A DNA stretch of 64,000 nucleotides from Rhodocollybia butyracea (taxonomy: Eukaryota > Basidiomycota > Agaricomycetes > Agaricales > Omphalotaceae): NCBI GenBank assembly GCA_015501585.1, contig JADNRY010000083.1, positions 160,982 through 224,981 on the forward strand. Direction: 5' to 3'. Shown here in pieces: positions 12,304 to 22,576 of this stretch. The notes under the pieces are model-generated. The model was not told the origin of the DNA, made no database searches, and saw only the letters and a list, made by a program, of their open reading frames with translations. Position 1 is the stretch's first letter; each line of letters opens with the position of its first letter. The position numbers and the translations under genes are program-made.

Positions 12304-12624
12304 CGCTTGGTCGTGTGATCATGCTATTTGATGCTTCACCAATTATGTATAACCCATGAAAAATTGCTCACGCTGGGGGTTGTCCTAGGCAAATAACCCA
12401 AGGCCTCAATCCTTGGGTCTCCGACCTTACATACTTGGATTCTTTTTTGCGGCACGTTTGCCCATACTGTAGACGCCTGTGACTTTCGTTGCTGTACATA
12501 ACTTTATCTTTGTTTAAACATGGCAGACGACATGGCTAGATACACCAGATACACCAAAACACTACCAAGGTATCACTACATTTGAAAAAATATGCGTTGA
12601 CGATGGGGCCGGGATCCATATGTA
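12304..12624. other. Spacer between DUF4246 copies A and B
   Basis: This is where the missing 5' exons of copy A would lie; no match to them is seen, and no other gene or repeat was recognised. Confidence 0.45.
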
Positions 12625-15193
12625 TCAGTGCTCGCACAAAGTGTAATAGTTCTGGCAAATAAAATGAGAACAAAGATGTGAGTCAAAAATAGTCAACATA
12701 CCCCGTATGGGTTAACAGTACGATTCGAAACTTTCCTATCGTTCATTAAGCTGAGCCGATGCACCTCTGCCTCTTCTCTTGTCAAGGTTCCTTCAGAGGC
12801 ATACTGCCAGATGATAGCAAGCAGCTCTGGGGGGAGAACTGTTCCCCGGGTCAAACGAAAGGAGATTGCGGATATTAAGGCAAACATCGTAGGTTCGTTG
12901 CATCTACGCATTTGCATCGGTACCTCGGAGGTTGTCAAGACGTTCATGTTTTTGGGAATACGGAGGTTAAATCCATGGTAATGAATGTCTGATGGTAGAC
13001 TGTCATCAACGAGGAAGAAACATAGCTAGAGAAGGAGCAGTGAGCAGTGAGCGTTCAATAAAACATTAAAAATGCAAAAGCACTTGCAATTTTTCTACTC
13101 GCAGCACAATGTCCGCTGGTAGAACTGTTGTTAACTCGGGCGACCTTATGCTAAGAAAGGCACGGCGTGAGTCACAAGATCTTCAGATGCGAGAGGAGAT
13201 ACACACTTGAAGCCAGTTGGGGAAAGAAAGCATTCTTCCGGTCCCATTACCACCTGGACAGATGTTTGTCGTTGGTACCGTACCTAACTCAATAAAAGAC
13301 GGTAAACTCGTGGTTGAGATGGGAACCAATTCCCCATCCTGCAATTCCATTTCCCAATCACTAGGATAATGATATTCGTCTCCGTCATCGTCCCCATTAT
13401 CCGCTGAGAATGTGAGTGAGAAAGTCTGTAGCAGATTCATTTGAATGCTGTCGAAGAAGGAAGATTAAAAAAATCCTACCTCATGTGTATAATCGTGGTC
13501 TTCAAGAGGAGGGAAGTCCTCATCTGAATCACGAAACTTGCGAAAACTCAACCCTCTGTCTTCAATGGGACTATCGGTATCATAGTAGTAGATAACGGAA
13601 GCTAAGATTTTCTCGTGAGGCTGGGGTAGGCTTTTTGGTGAGGCATAAACAATGCAGAGAGCAGCTGGTCACATACCATTCCTTCCATGTGCCACGAGCC
13701 TTCATATTCTTGCCCAGGCTTCAGGATATGATTAGCTGCCTGAATGAGGCAAATTCAGTAAATAAACTGACAACAGGGCAGGGGGCGGACCTTCACTATG
13801 ACCTTCATCTCCTTTCCTTTGTACTGATTAGAAGCCCCAAATTCATCGCCAAGATCATAGAAAGTTGTTTTGATGTGGTCTTCCTGAATGATATCTCGGC
13901 GAAGTCCCTCCTTTTCATCTTTCTCGTCGCGTTTTTGACCCTCCCATTCAGACGAATGTTCATGGAGAAACTGTGTCCACATTTGTCTTGTTAATGCACC
14001 CTCATATTCAACACTAAACTCCCGACGTTCCATCCATCGCCTGACTATGAAACCGTACCCGCCAAGCCATAAGCATTTGGACAAAAGTTAGAAAATGTGA
14101 CAACAGACCAGATGGAGAATATTCCGCCCTATACTCATAACTTGTTCTCAACGTCTTCTCAAAGTGAGGCAGCGCAAGCAAAAACATCTGTTCAATTACT
14201 CTAAAGAGGCCAGGATACTGCTCGCGTGTGCCCAACCCGTTGATGTACGACTCGATATGAGCATCTGTTCCGTCTGGGGATATTCTGAACACAGACGGTA
14301 TCCAAGCATACGAGGAGATCATGTTTTGGGAGTATTGAGTATGGAGTTGTGTATGGAACTTGTTTTCATTGCCAAAGGGAGGAAGCTTGACATTTGACGA
14401 GGAGACGGGAGTGATTCCGACAATATATGGATCTACAAGTCTCAAAAGCGTTCAATATAGAGCAGAGTAGAACATACAAAGCGAAGGATGTATTAAATCT
14501 TGGACCTAACCAATTCTATGATAAGAAGATAATAAGGAAAACAAGCGGATCGTACCTTCCCGAATGAACCAGGATGAAAGTCTCGAGGCTCCTTTGCTGC
14601 CAGAGCATCCAATTGGCGTATCAGCTGTATAAGAAACTGTATATAGCATATTCGAAAAAGAATATAGTCCTAACCTCTTGATGAAGAGCCTGTGGTACTA
14701 GATCGTCCGAAACATAGACACCCAACCCGCTCTCTCTTAATTCTGGCTCCCGAAGAGCATACTTCGATCCTCGGGCATACTTCAGACTTTTCTTCAAGTT
14801 GTCGTCAATGCTGTTCAAGTGGAAATGCTCAAGAGAGCTATCTGTAGTACTAGTACCAGCAGCAGTCAGCGAGATCATATCACAATCCAACATTCTGATT
14901 GCTACAGCTGAACGCCGAAGTTCGCTTGTGAAGTATACGTTAACAATCGAAAATTCAGTAGAGTAATACTTAACAGACCTGACTGCCTCTAGAGCACGAC
15001 CGGCGAGAACCTGGCTGTTTGGATCTGCAAGCTCCGCTTCAATCACCCACTTCAAAGCAATCTTTTCATCTAGAATCTTGGTTTGCCAGCCTTCTTTTTT
15101 GCGTACCGCTAGGCCAAACTGGGATAAATCTTCGTCAGTTATATTGTTGAGTTTCCACTTTGGAGTCCTGTCCTGAAATCCGAAAATTGACAT
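12625..15193 (-). CDS. DUF4246 family protein, copy B, intact (putative Fe(II)/2OG oxygenase)
   Basis: Twelve exons join in phase from ATG at 15193 (MSIFGFQD) to TGA at 12625 (YYTLCEH), roughly 650 residues. The upstream in-frame codons lack an ATG, so 15193 is chosen. DUF4246 hallmarks in order: SYAWIPSVF with SYINGLGTREQYP, LPHFEKTL, EYEGSWHMEGM, ASVIYYYD, YPSDWEME, GRMLSFPNWLQ, HKV, SRKI and CFFLVDD. WHME supplies H-x-E, the LQ|HKV junction a distal His, and RKI an Arg about 17 residues later. That spacing fits the iron and 2-oxoglutarate ligands of the cupin dioxygenase fold; activity is inferred. The tenth intron is GC-AG (13026-13087). It is the only unbroken copy of four. Confidence 0.85.
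13026..13087 (-). other. GC-AG intron in DUF4246 copy B
   Basis: The donor is ATT|GCAAGT and the acceptor CTAG|CTATG. This GC donor gives RKI joined to LCFFLVDD in phase 0. The neighbouring GT (four bases on) would break the frame. The same intron is at 10822-10887, 29988-30042 and 36828-36899 in the other copies. Confidence 0.75.
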
Positions 15194-16020
15194 TGCAGTT
15201 GTAGTGGAAAAAATCAACGCCTCGCGGCTCACACGATTCTCCCAGCCGGCCGCGTGCGCCTAATTGCCGAACTTGAGGCTGCTCCATTGATAAGATACAG
15301 AGTTGTTGGGACATTGTAGGGCGTGGATGCAGAACGAGGCACTCTTTAAGCTGCAAGTACGTCTGAAGGAGCAGAGCAAGAGCTAGTAGCTACGCCCAAA
15401 GTAGTAGGCCTACAGTCAAAGATACACATGTACTCTACTGAATACTACTCATCTCTTCCGATAACCCTGAGTCTAATCTCTAATCCAACCAAGGCAGGTT
15501 GTGGTCCTCTTCATAAGCACTATTTCTATCTATCTGCTCATGGAATCTGGCACCAGATGCCTGCTAAAAAAATTTCACAACAGCCAAACCCAAAAAAAAC
15601 CCTTGAAAAAACCTGGCATTTTGGACTCAATCTGGCCCTATATCAAATCAAAGTACCTACTTTGACACTTTTTTCATGGCTCTACACGGTCATGGGACAC
15701 AAGGTTAGTAGAAGGTAGATACTATTAGCCTTTATACTCTATGGCATATGCTCGTCAAAAAATAACACTACTTCTTGCACTAATTTGAGGTCCGCAGGTA
15801 GGTATTGGGTAGTAGCAAGGGTAGTAGGTACTTGTAGAGATCCGTTCGATCTTGAAACACGAAGGTCTGGGGCTATTGATTGTGAAGAGAAGATTCTACA
15901 GATTAGGGTGATTCGACAGTGAGCATGGAAACCCGATATCGTCGAGCACTCGGCATTGGATGGTCGCGTTGTCTTTGGAGACTTTACGCTGTATGGCCGT
16001 AACCGCAGCGTAACCATATA
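15194..16020. other. Upstream of DUF4246-B; contains a short dispersed repeat
   Basis: Holds the promoter side of copy B and the repeat at 15405-15520. A 92-codon leftward frame at 15739-16017 has no recognisable domain and is not called. Confidence 0.45.
15405..15520. repeat. About 110-bp dispersed repeat (partner 24350-24455)
   Basis: Both copies share CAGTCAAAGATACA followed by ACTACTCATCTCTTCCGATA and CCAACCAAGGCAGGTTGTGG with only a few differences, in the same orientation. Confidence 0.8.
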
Positions 16021-17700
16021 GCTATGGTACGCGCCGACTCACATTATCTACGAGGCTATTAAGCGCCTATCACATGATGGGCGCGTGCAGGTGATTGAGG
16101 CTGTTTGTTGATTCTGCTGTAACCTGCTCTTCTACCACCCCTAGCACTTTCCTTAAGGTCTTGCTTTTCATCGGTATGTCTTACTTTTTCTGTATCGGCG
16201 CTCTTTCACAATCTTATACTATCTCTCTTGCAGTCTATAGCTGAAAATTGCAGAGAGTCCGGCTGGCTCCAGTGCCACCTTTGTCTAAGAACGCTGTGAC
16301 TGTTCGGGGACACGCCGTCCCTCTATCATGTTGGTCGTTAGGGCTTAGGGCTTTGGCTACAGGTGGGTTTCTATTCTTTCTTCTTAATGAATGGCTCGCT
16401 TACCTTCAGTTTTGGCTCAGCCAGTTCACTTCCTCTGCCGCCAACGATCGACTATCTTGGAAAGGCCTCGCTCAAGAACCCGGCGTTTTTTTGACTCAAC
16501 GTTGCGCCACCTCAGCCGACGGTGCTCTCCACTACAACCTGTAAGTCACCTATCTGCTCTACTACCTGTACTAATCCTCGACCTTGTCTTACAGCTACAT
16601 TACAGTGTTCTTGTCCAGCCGGCTTAGCGTGTTTCGTTCCTCTCAAGGCGGGCTTTTCATTTGAGATCTGCACATGGACCCGATTACAGCCTGTAAGTCC
16701 CGTCCTTCAGCTCGGAAAAGGGTTTTTTTGTATGCTTCGTTACGCTCTACCCCAAGGGCGTCATCTGGGTCGACATTGAGGCATATTTTCGAGTTTTAGG
16801 GCGGACTCTTCTTCGTTTTTCTCCTGCTGACTCTCTTAATCAAGAATCACAGCTCGTCTCGTCAGATATTCAATTTTTGTAAGTCTATTTTGCCGTATTT
16901 TCTGCCTACAGCAAAGAACAGAATCCATACGCTACTGGGGCTACGTTCTACCCCAAGGGTGTGGTCTTGGTTGCTCTCAGTTTCTGTTTCGGGTCTGTGG
17001 GCAAAGAATCGCAATTATATTATATTCTTTTTACTGATTGTCCTTGACAGGCAGGGTTACATTTTTGCGGACGGTACATTTAGCCCTAAGCTCTGGTTCG
17101 TGCTTTTGCTGACCTATTTTTCACAGCACGTCGGCAAGACTCCGATGACACACTGAATTATCGAGCCAAAATTCATGAACCCGGGTTTTCATTTTCAGAA
17201 AGCAGTAGAACCTAGGAGCAGAGTTTATCGAGTACACTCCCTTGGAATCTCCCTCACCCTGCCCTGTCGAAGCGACCTTCTCAGCTGCCGGAACAAAGCA
17301 CAAACACTGCTCAGTCACTGTGGAGGAAGCTCCTGACCCCGATACACCACATATTCCTCTCTCGCCCTCCGGTACTTTGGACACACCATCGAATCCAGCA
17401 CAGTCACACAAGCATCAAGTGCGCGCAGCCAAACGTCGACTCGCAAAAGTCTCGGATCATACAAGTAGCCACCAAAATTGGGGCGATTAGGTATCGGCTA
17501 ACATGTATCTGACTTGACCAGTTCCAAGTGCCCCTAGTTTGTCTGCCCAAGCATTTCGGAGCATGATTTTAGGTCTAACGGTAAATCTCCCACAAGCATC
17601 CTTGTAGACAACTAACTCGGTCTGCTCTTAAATGTTCAACTCGGATGCTTATGGGCTCAGATATACTGTACAAATATAATTCCCTCGTTCCAGCCTGCAC
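16021..17700. other. Unassigned region with repeated splice-donor-like and CTACCCCAAGGG motifs
   Basis: No family was recognised. TGTAAGTC occurs three times (near 16541, 16692, 16878), each followed by pyrimidine-rich sequence and an AG. CTACCCCAAGGG occurs at about 16748 and 16949. Short rightward open stretches lie between (16248-16544; 17242-17490, Pro/His/Ser-rich). It could be a decayed multi-exon gene or mobile element; I cannot tell which. Confidence 0.3.
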
Positions 17701-17999
17701 ATGACCGTGACTTCAATATACGCTTGTTCTGCCAAGGTTTTGCTACTGAATATACTATATCACTTCCGGGAGGAAATGACTTGAATACATTTGCCTGAAC
17801 AGTAATTACAACATATTAGTGCCACTTGTAATTCAAGCAGGCCTTCTTGCCAAGCGATTCCTCGGGTTTGGGGTCGATCTTACACGTTTCTGACTTGCTA
17901 CACCTGTCTGACTGGACACACTTGCTGATCAGTTTCTGACTGTTTGCGACGTGCAACTCTACTCCTGGGCCGCGGTAACTTTTCCATCCAACGATGAGT

Positions 18000-18968
18000 C
18001 TAGTCCACCCCGCAGCGCACTCTATTTATGAGGCCAATCGGCTCTGGAGGGAGGATTGTGTGTATACTAGGTTCTGGAACGAGGCCTTGCCTCTGGAGGA
18101 GAATTGTAACTATATCCACTGCGGGGGGGCACCTCTGTAACATGAACATGTGTAACACCTCTGAGGTAAGGCCTAGCCTCTGGAGGAGGAGGATTGTGAC
18201 TATATCCACTGCGGGGGGGCACCTCTGTAACATGAACGTGTGTAACACCTCTGAGGTAAGGCCTAGCCTCTGGAGGAGGAGGATTGTGACTATATCCACT
18301 GCGGGGGGCACCTCTGTAACATGAACGTGTGTAACACCTCTGAGGTAAGGCCTAGCCTCTGAGGGAGGATGATTGTAACTATATCCACTGCTGGGGGGCA
18401 CCCCTGGAGCATGAACGTGTGTAACACCTCTGAGGTAAGGCATATCCCCTGAGGGAGGAGGATTGTCACTATTGCCGCTGCGGGAAGGCCTGGCCCCTTG
18501 GGGAGGATTGTTTCCATTGCCTCTGCGGGGAGGCCTGGCCTCTTGGGAAGGAGAATAATAAGTATCGGCACTTGATGGAGAATGAAAATTAGGATGAGAA
18601 TTAGAGCCAAAGCTATCACGGTTGCGCTCAGAGGTAGGGGCTCCGGAGGAAGGACGCGATCTCTGTGGTGGTCGGGGTATTTGGGGAGGAGGGGACTCGG
18701 AGGAAAGAGAAGGGGATCTGGGGGGAGAACTGGAATCTTGCTCCTGAAATCTATAGTTGGGAGTGTGGATAATAGCGGGGGGAGTAGGGGCTCTGGGGAG
18801 AGAACTGTAGTCAACGCTAGCCTCAGAATCTGTGTCCTCGGTAGGACGGAGGACAGGAGGATTGTTACGGCGCTCCAACTGAGAATTGGCCTCGACGGAA
18901 TTAAAGGGCTGAGGAAGGGCCTTGACACTGATGAGCAATGCTAGGAGTAGGAAAGGTGCACAAATCAT
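18000..18968 (-). CDS. Secreted proline-rich repeat protein, copy 1 (frame slips in tandem repeats)
   Basis: The start MICAPFLLLALLISVKALPQ is a signal peptide, so the product is predicted to be secreted. The mature part is Pro/Ser/Arg-rich and lacks a recognised domain (PTPPAIIHTP, SPSLSSESPPPQIPRP). The 3' half holds four imperfect 70-80 bp repeats (18110-18430) encoding EARPYLRGVTHVH-like units. The second repeat read has a 6-C run and lacks a base relative to its neighbours, so the frame moves. The shifted frame stays open to 18000 with a hydrophobic repeat (VDIVTILLLQRLGL). The intended end is therefore uncertain. The paralogue at 22577-23707 shares signal peptide and layout. Function unknown; such proteins are often wall-associated. 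Confidence 0.6.
   Translation of the reverse strand: MICAPFLLLALLISVKALPQPFNSVEANSQLERRNNPPVLRPTEDTDSEASVDYSSLPRAPTPPAIIHTPNYRFQEQDSSSPPRSPSLSSESPPPQIPRPPQRSRPSSGAPTSERNRDSFGSNSHPNFHSPSSADTYYSPSQEARPPRRGNGNNPPQGARPSRSGNSDNPPPSGDMPYLRGVTHVHAPGVPPSSGYSYNHPPSEARPYLRGVTHVHVTEVPPAVDIVTILLLQRLGLTSEVLHTFMLQRCPPAVDIVTILLLQRLGLTSEVLHMFMLQRCPPAVDIVTILLQRQGLVPEPSIHTILPPEPIGLINRVRCGVD
18110..18430. repeat. Four imperfect 70-80 bp tandem repeats in the secreted-protein gene
   Basis: Each unit holds TGTAACACCTCTGAGGTAAG, a CTCTGGAGGAG-like segment and ATATCCACTG next to a G-run. The G-run is 7, 7, 6 and 6 bases in order along the plus strand, and this length decides the reading frame. Confidence 0.85.
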
Positions 18969-19057
18969 GTTGAACTGAAGGTGCGAGTAGAAAGACCAGC
19001 TCTCTGTAGAAGTTTAGATGCACCAGGCAATTCGTAACAGCCCACGTGCACTCTTAG

Positions 19058-19069
19058 CTTTTATAATTA
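19058..19069 (-). promoter_or_regulatory. Probable TATA box of secreted-protein gene copy 1
   Basis: TAATTATAAAA on the minus strand lies about 93 bp upstream of ATG 18968. The equivalent position upstream of the paralogue (23814-23824) also has a TATAAAA element; conservation between the copies supports it. Confidence 0.5.
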
Positions 19070-19330
19070 GCGGCCCGAGGACTTTCTGGCTATCAGTAAA
19101 ACATGTCTGAGCTGGAGGGGTTGTTAGGCATACAGGGGCTCTCCAGCTATGTGCAGTGTTGTACAACTTGATCTACGTTTTGGTGATTCGGACACAACAA
19201 TCAAATGATGTGCATCCATACTTCCGGGCACTCAGGTTCACGCCAGTTTGCCAGTGGTGTCTACACTGGAAGTGCCGAAACCTATCACTCCTGAACCTTT
19301 GAGGTACTTAAAAGCAATAGATTATCTAGA

Positions 19331-20830
19331 TGCTGATATCCAGCACAGTCAAATAAGTAGCATGGACCCAAAGGCACTCTGATATAAAGGGTAACGAGCA
19401 GGCACTACCATTAAGTTTATTCAGGACATGCAATAATCACCGAACCTCTTCAAACAGTGGTCAACAGAAGTGAACAGTTGGTGAACAGCAATAAAACTGA
19501 GTTGCGAACAGGATTGAAATGCCAAGATTGAACAGGATATCAGTACATTTAGTCTTGTATTAAATTTGTTCTTGTCAGGGGTATTTGTTGGGCTGTGATG
19601 ATTGAATGCAGCCATGACAGTATGCTCCCCAGCATACACTGGGAGATTTGATGCAGTGAACAAAATTTGGTCGATCATGCTGAGAGAAATTGAGAATGTC
19701 AGGTACTTGAATGAAATGTAAAAGGATTCTGTTCGAGGTAGGGCGCAAATGATATGGGTCTGATTGGTCAATTCCGATACCCAGTCTTGCTACCTTTCTC
19801 CAGGCAACGGCGTGTACATCCGCACTTGATTGATATCAGTGACCGATGTGCGAATACCATTGCGATAGAGAACTTCAGGATCCTAGTGTCAAGGAAGAAA
19901 GTTCAAAGAGTTCAACAAATTGGCACAAGACGGCTTAGCGGATCGAGTCTCACTTTATTCCACATCTGAGGGAAACTTGAATCCATTAACGGGGAACAAA
20001 CGGTGGATGTGGATGAATACATAACACAATACAAAAATTCTTGGAACGTAAGAGAAGGCAGTTCGACACCGAAAGGCTGTCACAGGGGCCAAGGTTCCAT
20101 GCGGTGTTTCCATTACACGATGTGACTATAGCAATTCACCCTTTGGCCCCTTTCGTTAACAAGTGGTTTTCTGTGTTCCATTTGAGACGACGCCCATGGA
20201 GTAAACGTGCGAGTGAATCCTTGTTCAGTGGTCTCGATTTGTTGTTTTAAGGAGCAACGTATGAGAGACTTGACTTGCCAGCAGTGTGGACTTGGTTGAG
20301 ACATGTAGAAGAGGGCAGGCCCAGGGGCTATCAGTGACTTGTGGTGTGTTGAACGTAAGCTCAGAGACAATCGTCACCTATGAGAGTAAGCATGGATGCA
20401 GCAAAAGGTTTCCATCTTGCTGTTTTCGGCGAGAGGAGGGTAACATTGTGAGGAGCGAAGTACTCCCTGTTTCAGCCATTGAAGTAGGTCCAGATACCAC
20501 ACTGGGAAAGAGTTCTGGGTGATGAAGAATGCACGGAGACCATGGGACGGTGACCTTAGCTGGGGTAGCGAGAGACAATGCCGACCAAATTTCAGAGAAG
20601 AATTACCACCGCCCGCATCATCAAAAACGACGTACCGAGCTGGGCAAAGTAGAAGCTGAGCGCTGAGATCTGAGATCTGAGATTTGGGTTACAGCGCCAA
20701 AGACACAGTAAAGAACGTTTTCAAGAGATGAACCTACCAGTCACGAAACGGTGTGGACAAACTGAAAAAATGCAGTGCTGGTGATACAGATAGCATGTTC
20801 TGAAGATCTGACAAGCCGCCCTGGGGGCTA
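19331..20830. other. Gene-free region, nothing recognised
   Basis: Short open frames on both strands show no family features. A direct-repeat stutter (GAGCGCTGAGATCTGAGATC) lies at 20654-20690. No long terminal repeats, terminal inverted repeats or transposase motifs were found by eye. Confidence 0.45.
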
Positions 20831-21296
20831 TTGGGGGAGAAACGAATGCTGGAACACCAAACAGAAAAAGCGCTGTGTGATGATCAGACCTACGGGCCGC
20901 ATATCACATGCCTATTCACACGAGAAATTTCGGGTTATCGTCTTCTAATTCGCCGCTGGACATCGTCGGGCGACACAGTCACCAATTCACTGACCTATCG
21001 TACCTATTTTCTCCAACATCCAACGAACTCGTCTTTCTCATTCTGGCTTTATGGCTACATCATACCTAGTGAAGAACCCGAACAACCATTTTCCGAGTCG
21101 AACACCACCAAGCCTATCAACGTCTGCGCGCAATGAGATTATCGTTTCTTAGCAGCTCAAAAATTGGCTAAACGGCATGTATATCGGGTAGCGGCGACTA
21201 GAAAAAAAAATCTGGGATAGTATCAAAGGTATGTTTCTTTGAAAGTCCTGCTTTTTAGATAATGTAACCTGAGTTTTAGTCTCAATCTGCATCGCC

Positions 21297-21955
21297 GTCG
21301 CTGTAGACGGCAAATCCTCAACACTAGAACTTGCGAACGGTTGCTTATGTTCCTTGATGGTGGTAGTATGTGTTATGGATGTGGTTTTTGGGATGAAGCA
21401 AATGCAGGAGGACCATGCTGTGTCGGAATCCGAATTTGTGCGTCAAATAGCTGGTTCTGATGCTATTATCCTGAACAAAGTCGACCTTGTCGAACCCACA
21501 AGGCCTCGGCACCCGGCCTCAATATTCAATATTCAATGCTGAAGCGCTGACCGACTACTGTACCGTGCGCGCGGAACTGGATCTCAGCAATATACTCAGT
21601 ATCCAGGCATATAGCACCAGAAGACATTTAAATTCATCTTCCTCCATCGACCAAATCCAACCTCACCATCATGACCCATTCGATGGTCATGAACATCCAC
21701 CTCACTCACCTCCTTCCAGTCAATCCTAGCTGCATTCGATGTCTGGATCCGTACGCTTTTATGGGAAGGCCGTCTCGTAGACGGCACCTATGTCCCGTTG
21801 GAACTGGAGGTCAGTAAGTGCTGCGATGTAAGGGGCTTATGAGGAACAACGGGTGTGCGTATGTATGAGATTCTGGTTGTTGAGGACGACGATCAGGATG
21901 CGAAGGCAGAGTTTACGCATCCGGGTAAAGTTGTTCTTATCGGTAAGGGGTAAGG
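21297..21955 (+). pseudogene. Decayed CobW/COG0523-family GTPase (metallochaperone) fragment
   Basis: Recognisable pieces occur in the family's order but in different frames. First is LELANGCLCCS, the CxCC-type metal-binding motif usually read NGCxCC. Next come VVCVMDVV, EFVRQIAGSDAIILNKVDLV (switch region with the NKxD guanine-specificity motif), LDLSNILSIQAY and a His-rich stretch. C-terminal pieces FDVWIRTLLWEGRL and HPGKVVLIGKG close the fragment. The N-terminal P-loop exon is not found upstream, and at least two frame changes interrupt the chain. Intact relatives are cytosolic zinc-regulated GTPases that deliver metal. This copy is 5'-truncated and nonfunctional; the source gene is not in the window. 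Confidence 0.75.
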
Positions 21956-22576
21956 GGTTGGGGGAAGCGGTACAATGTACTCTTGTATGTAATGAATTAG
22001 GACATAATGATCAAATGACATCCGTACTTCTGGGCACTGCTTATTGGTAAGACGTCAGGCGAAGCCATGCAGCGTAGTCTTATATCCACTGTCTTGGGGT
22101 GGTTAGGTTTCTTTGGTGAATGTCAAGCTCAACCAGTTCTTACGCATCATGCACGCAGCTGCACAGCAAAATCACCTAGCCCGATTGTAACAGTTTTCTA
22201 AAAGCTGAGCGCTGATTCCCTGAACACCAGAAGAATACTGGGTCTTCATCTCTCTGCGTGTAAGTAACTGTATGTATCGTTGTTCCACCAAATTTTCAGT
22301 TTCGCTGACTGAATATACTATATCACTTCCGGGAGGAAACGACTTCAGAGATAGTAGATACTCCTTAACATTTGGCTGAACAGTAATTACAACTTATTAC
22401 AGCTTACAACATAAGTACATATGATCTGAAGACTCTGACTGTTTGCGACGTATGCAACTCTGCTCCTGGGGGCCGGGGCCACGGTAAACTTATTTCATGC
22501 CAGACAACAATGGGTTATAATCAACAATGGGTCTACTTATTCCACCCCCACACTCCACCCCCACAACGCACTCTAG
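21956..22576. other. Gene-free spacer with pieces of the secreted-protein flank repeat
   Basis: Around 21990-22100 is a fragment related to the flank at 19200-19240 (ATGATCAAATGA, CTTCTGGGCACT). From 22290 the segmental duplication begins. No coding frame is supported. Confidence 0.5.

Larger units (their letters stand above)
17700..19330. repeat. Segmental duplication carrying a secreted-protein gene, left copy (partner 22290-24330)
   Basis: Both blocks share the 3' flank (CTATATCACTTCCGGGAGGA, GAACAGTAATTACAAC), the leftward gene, its TATA region, and an upstream flank (GTTGTACAACTTGATCTAC). A third fragment of the upstream flank recurs at 24150-24345. Confidence 0.8.

Noticed and set aside
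15135..15356. Leftward extension upstream of DUF4246 copy B, including a start at 15232
   Set aside because: The codon at 15232 is GTG, not ATG; paralogues start at the position equivalent to 15193.
18028..18324. 98-codon rightward frame over tandem repeats
   Set aside because: Product of the repeat array on the opposite strand of the secreted-protein gene.
19331..20830. LTR retrotransposon
   Set aside because: No paired long terminal repeats, primer-binding site, or reverse-transcriptase/integrase motifs could be seen.
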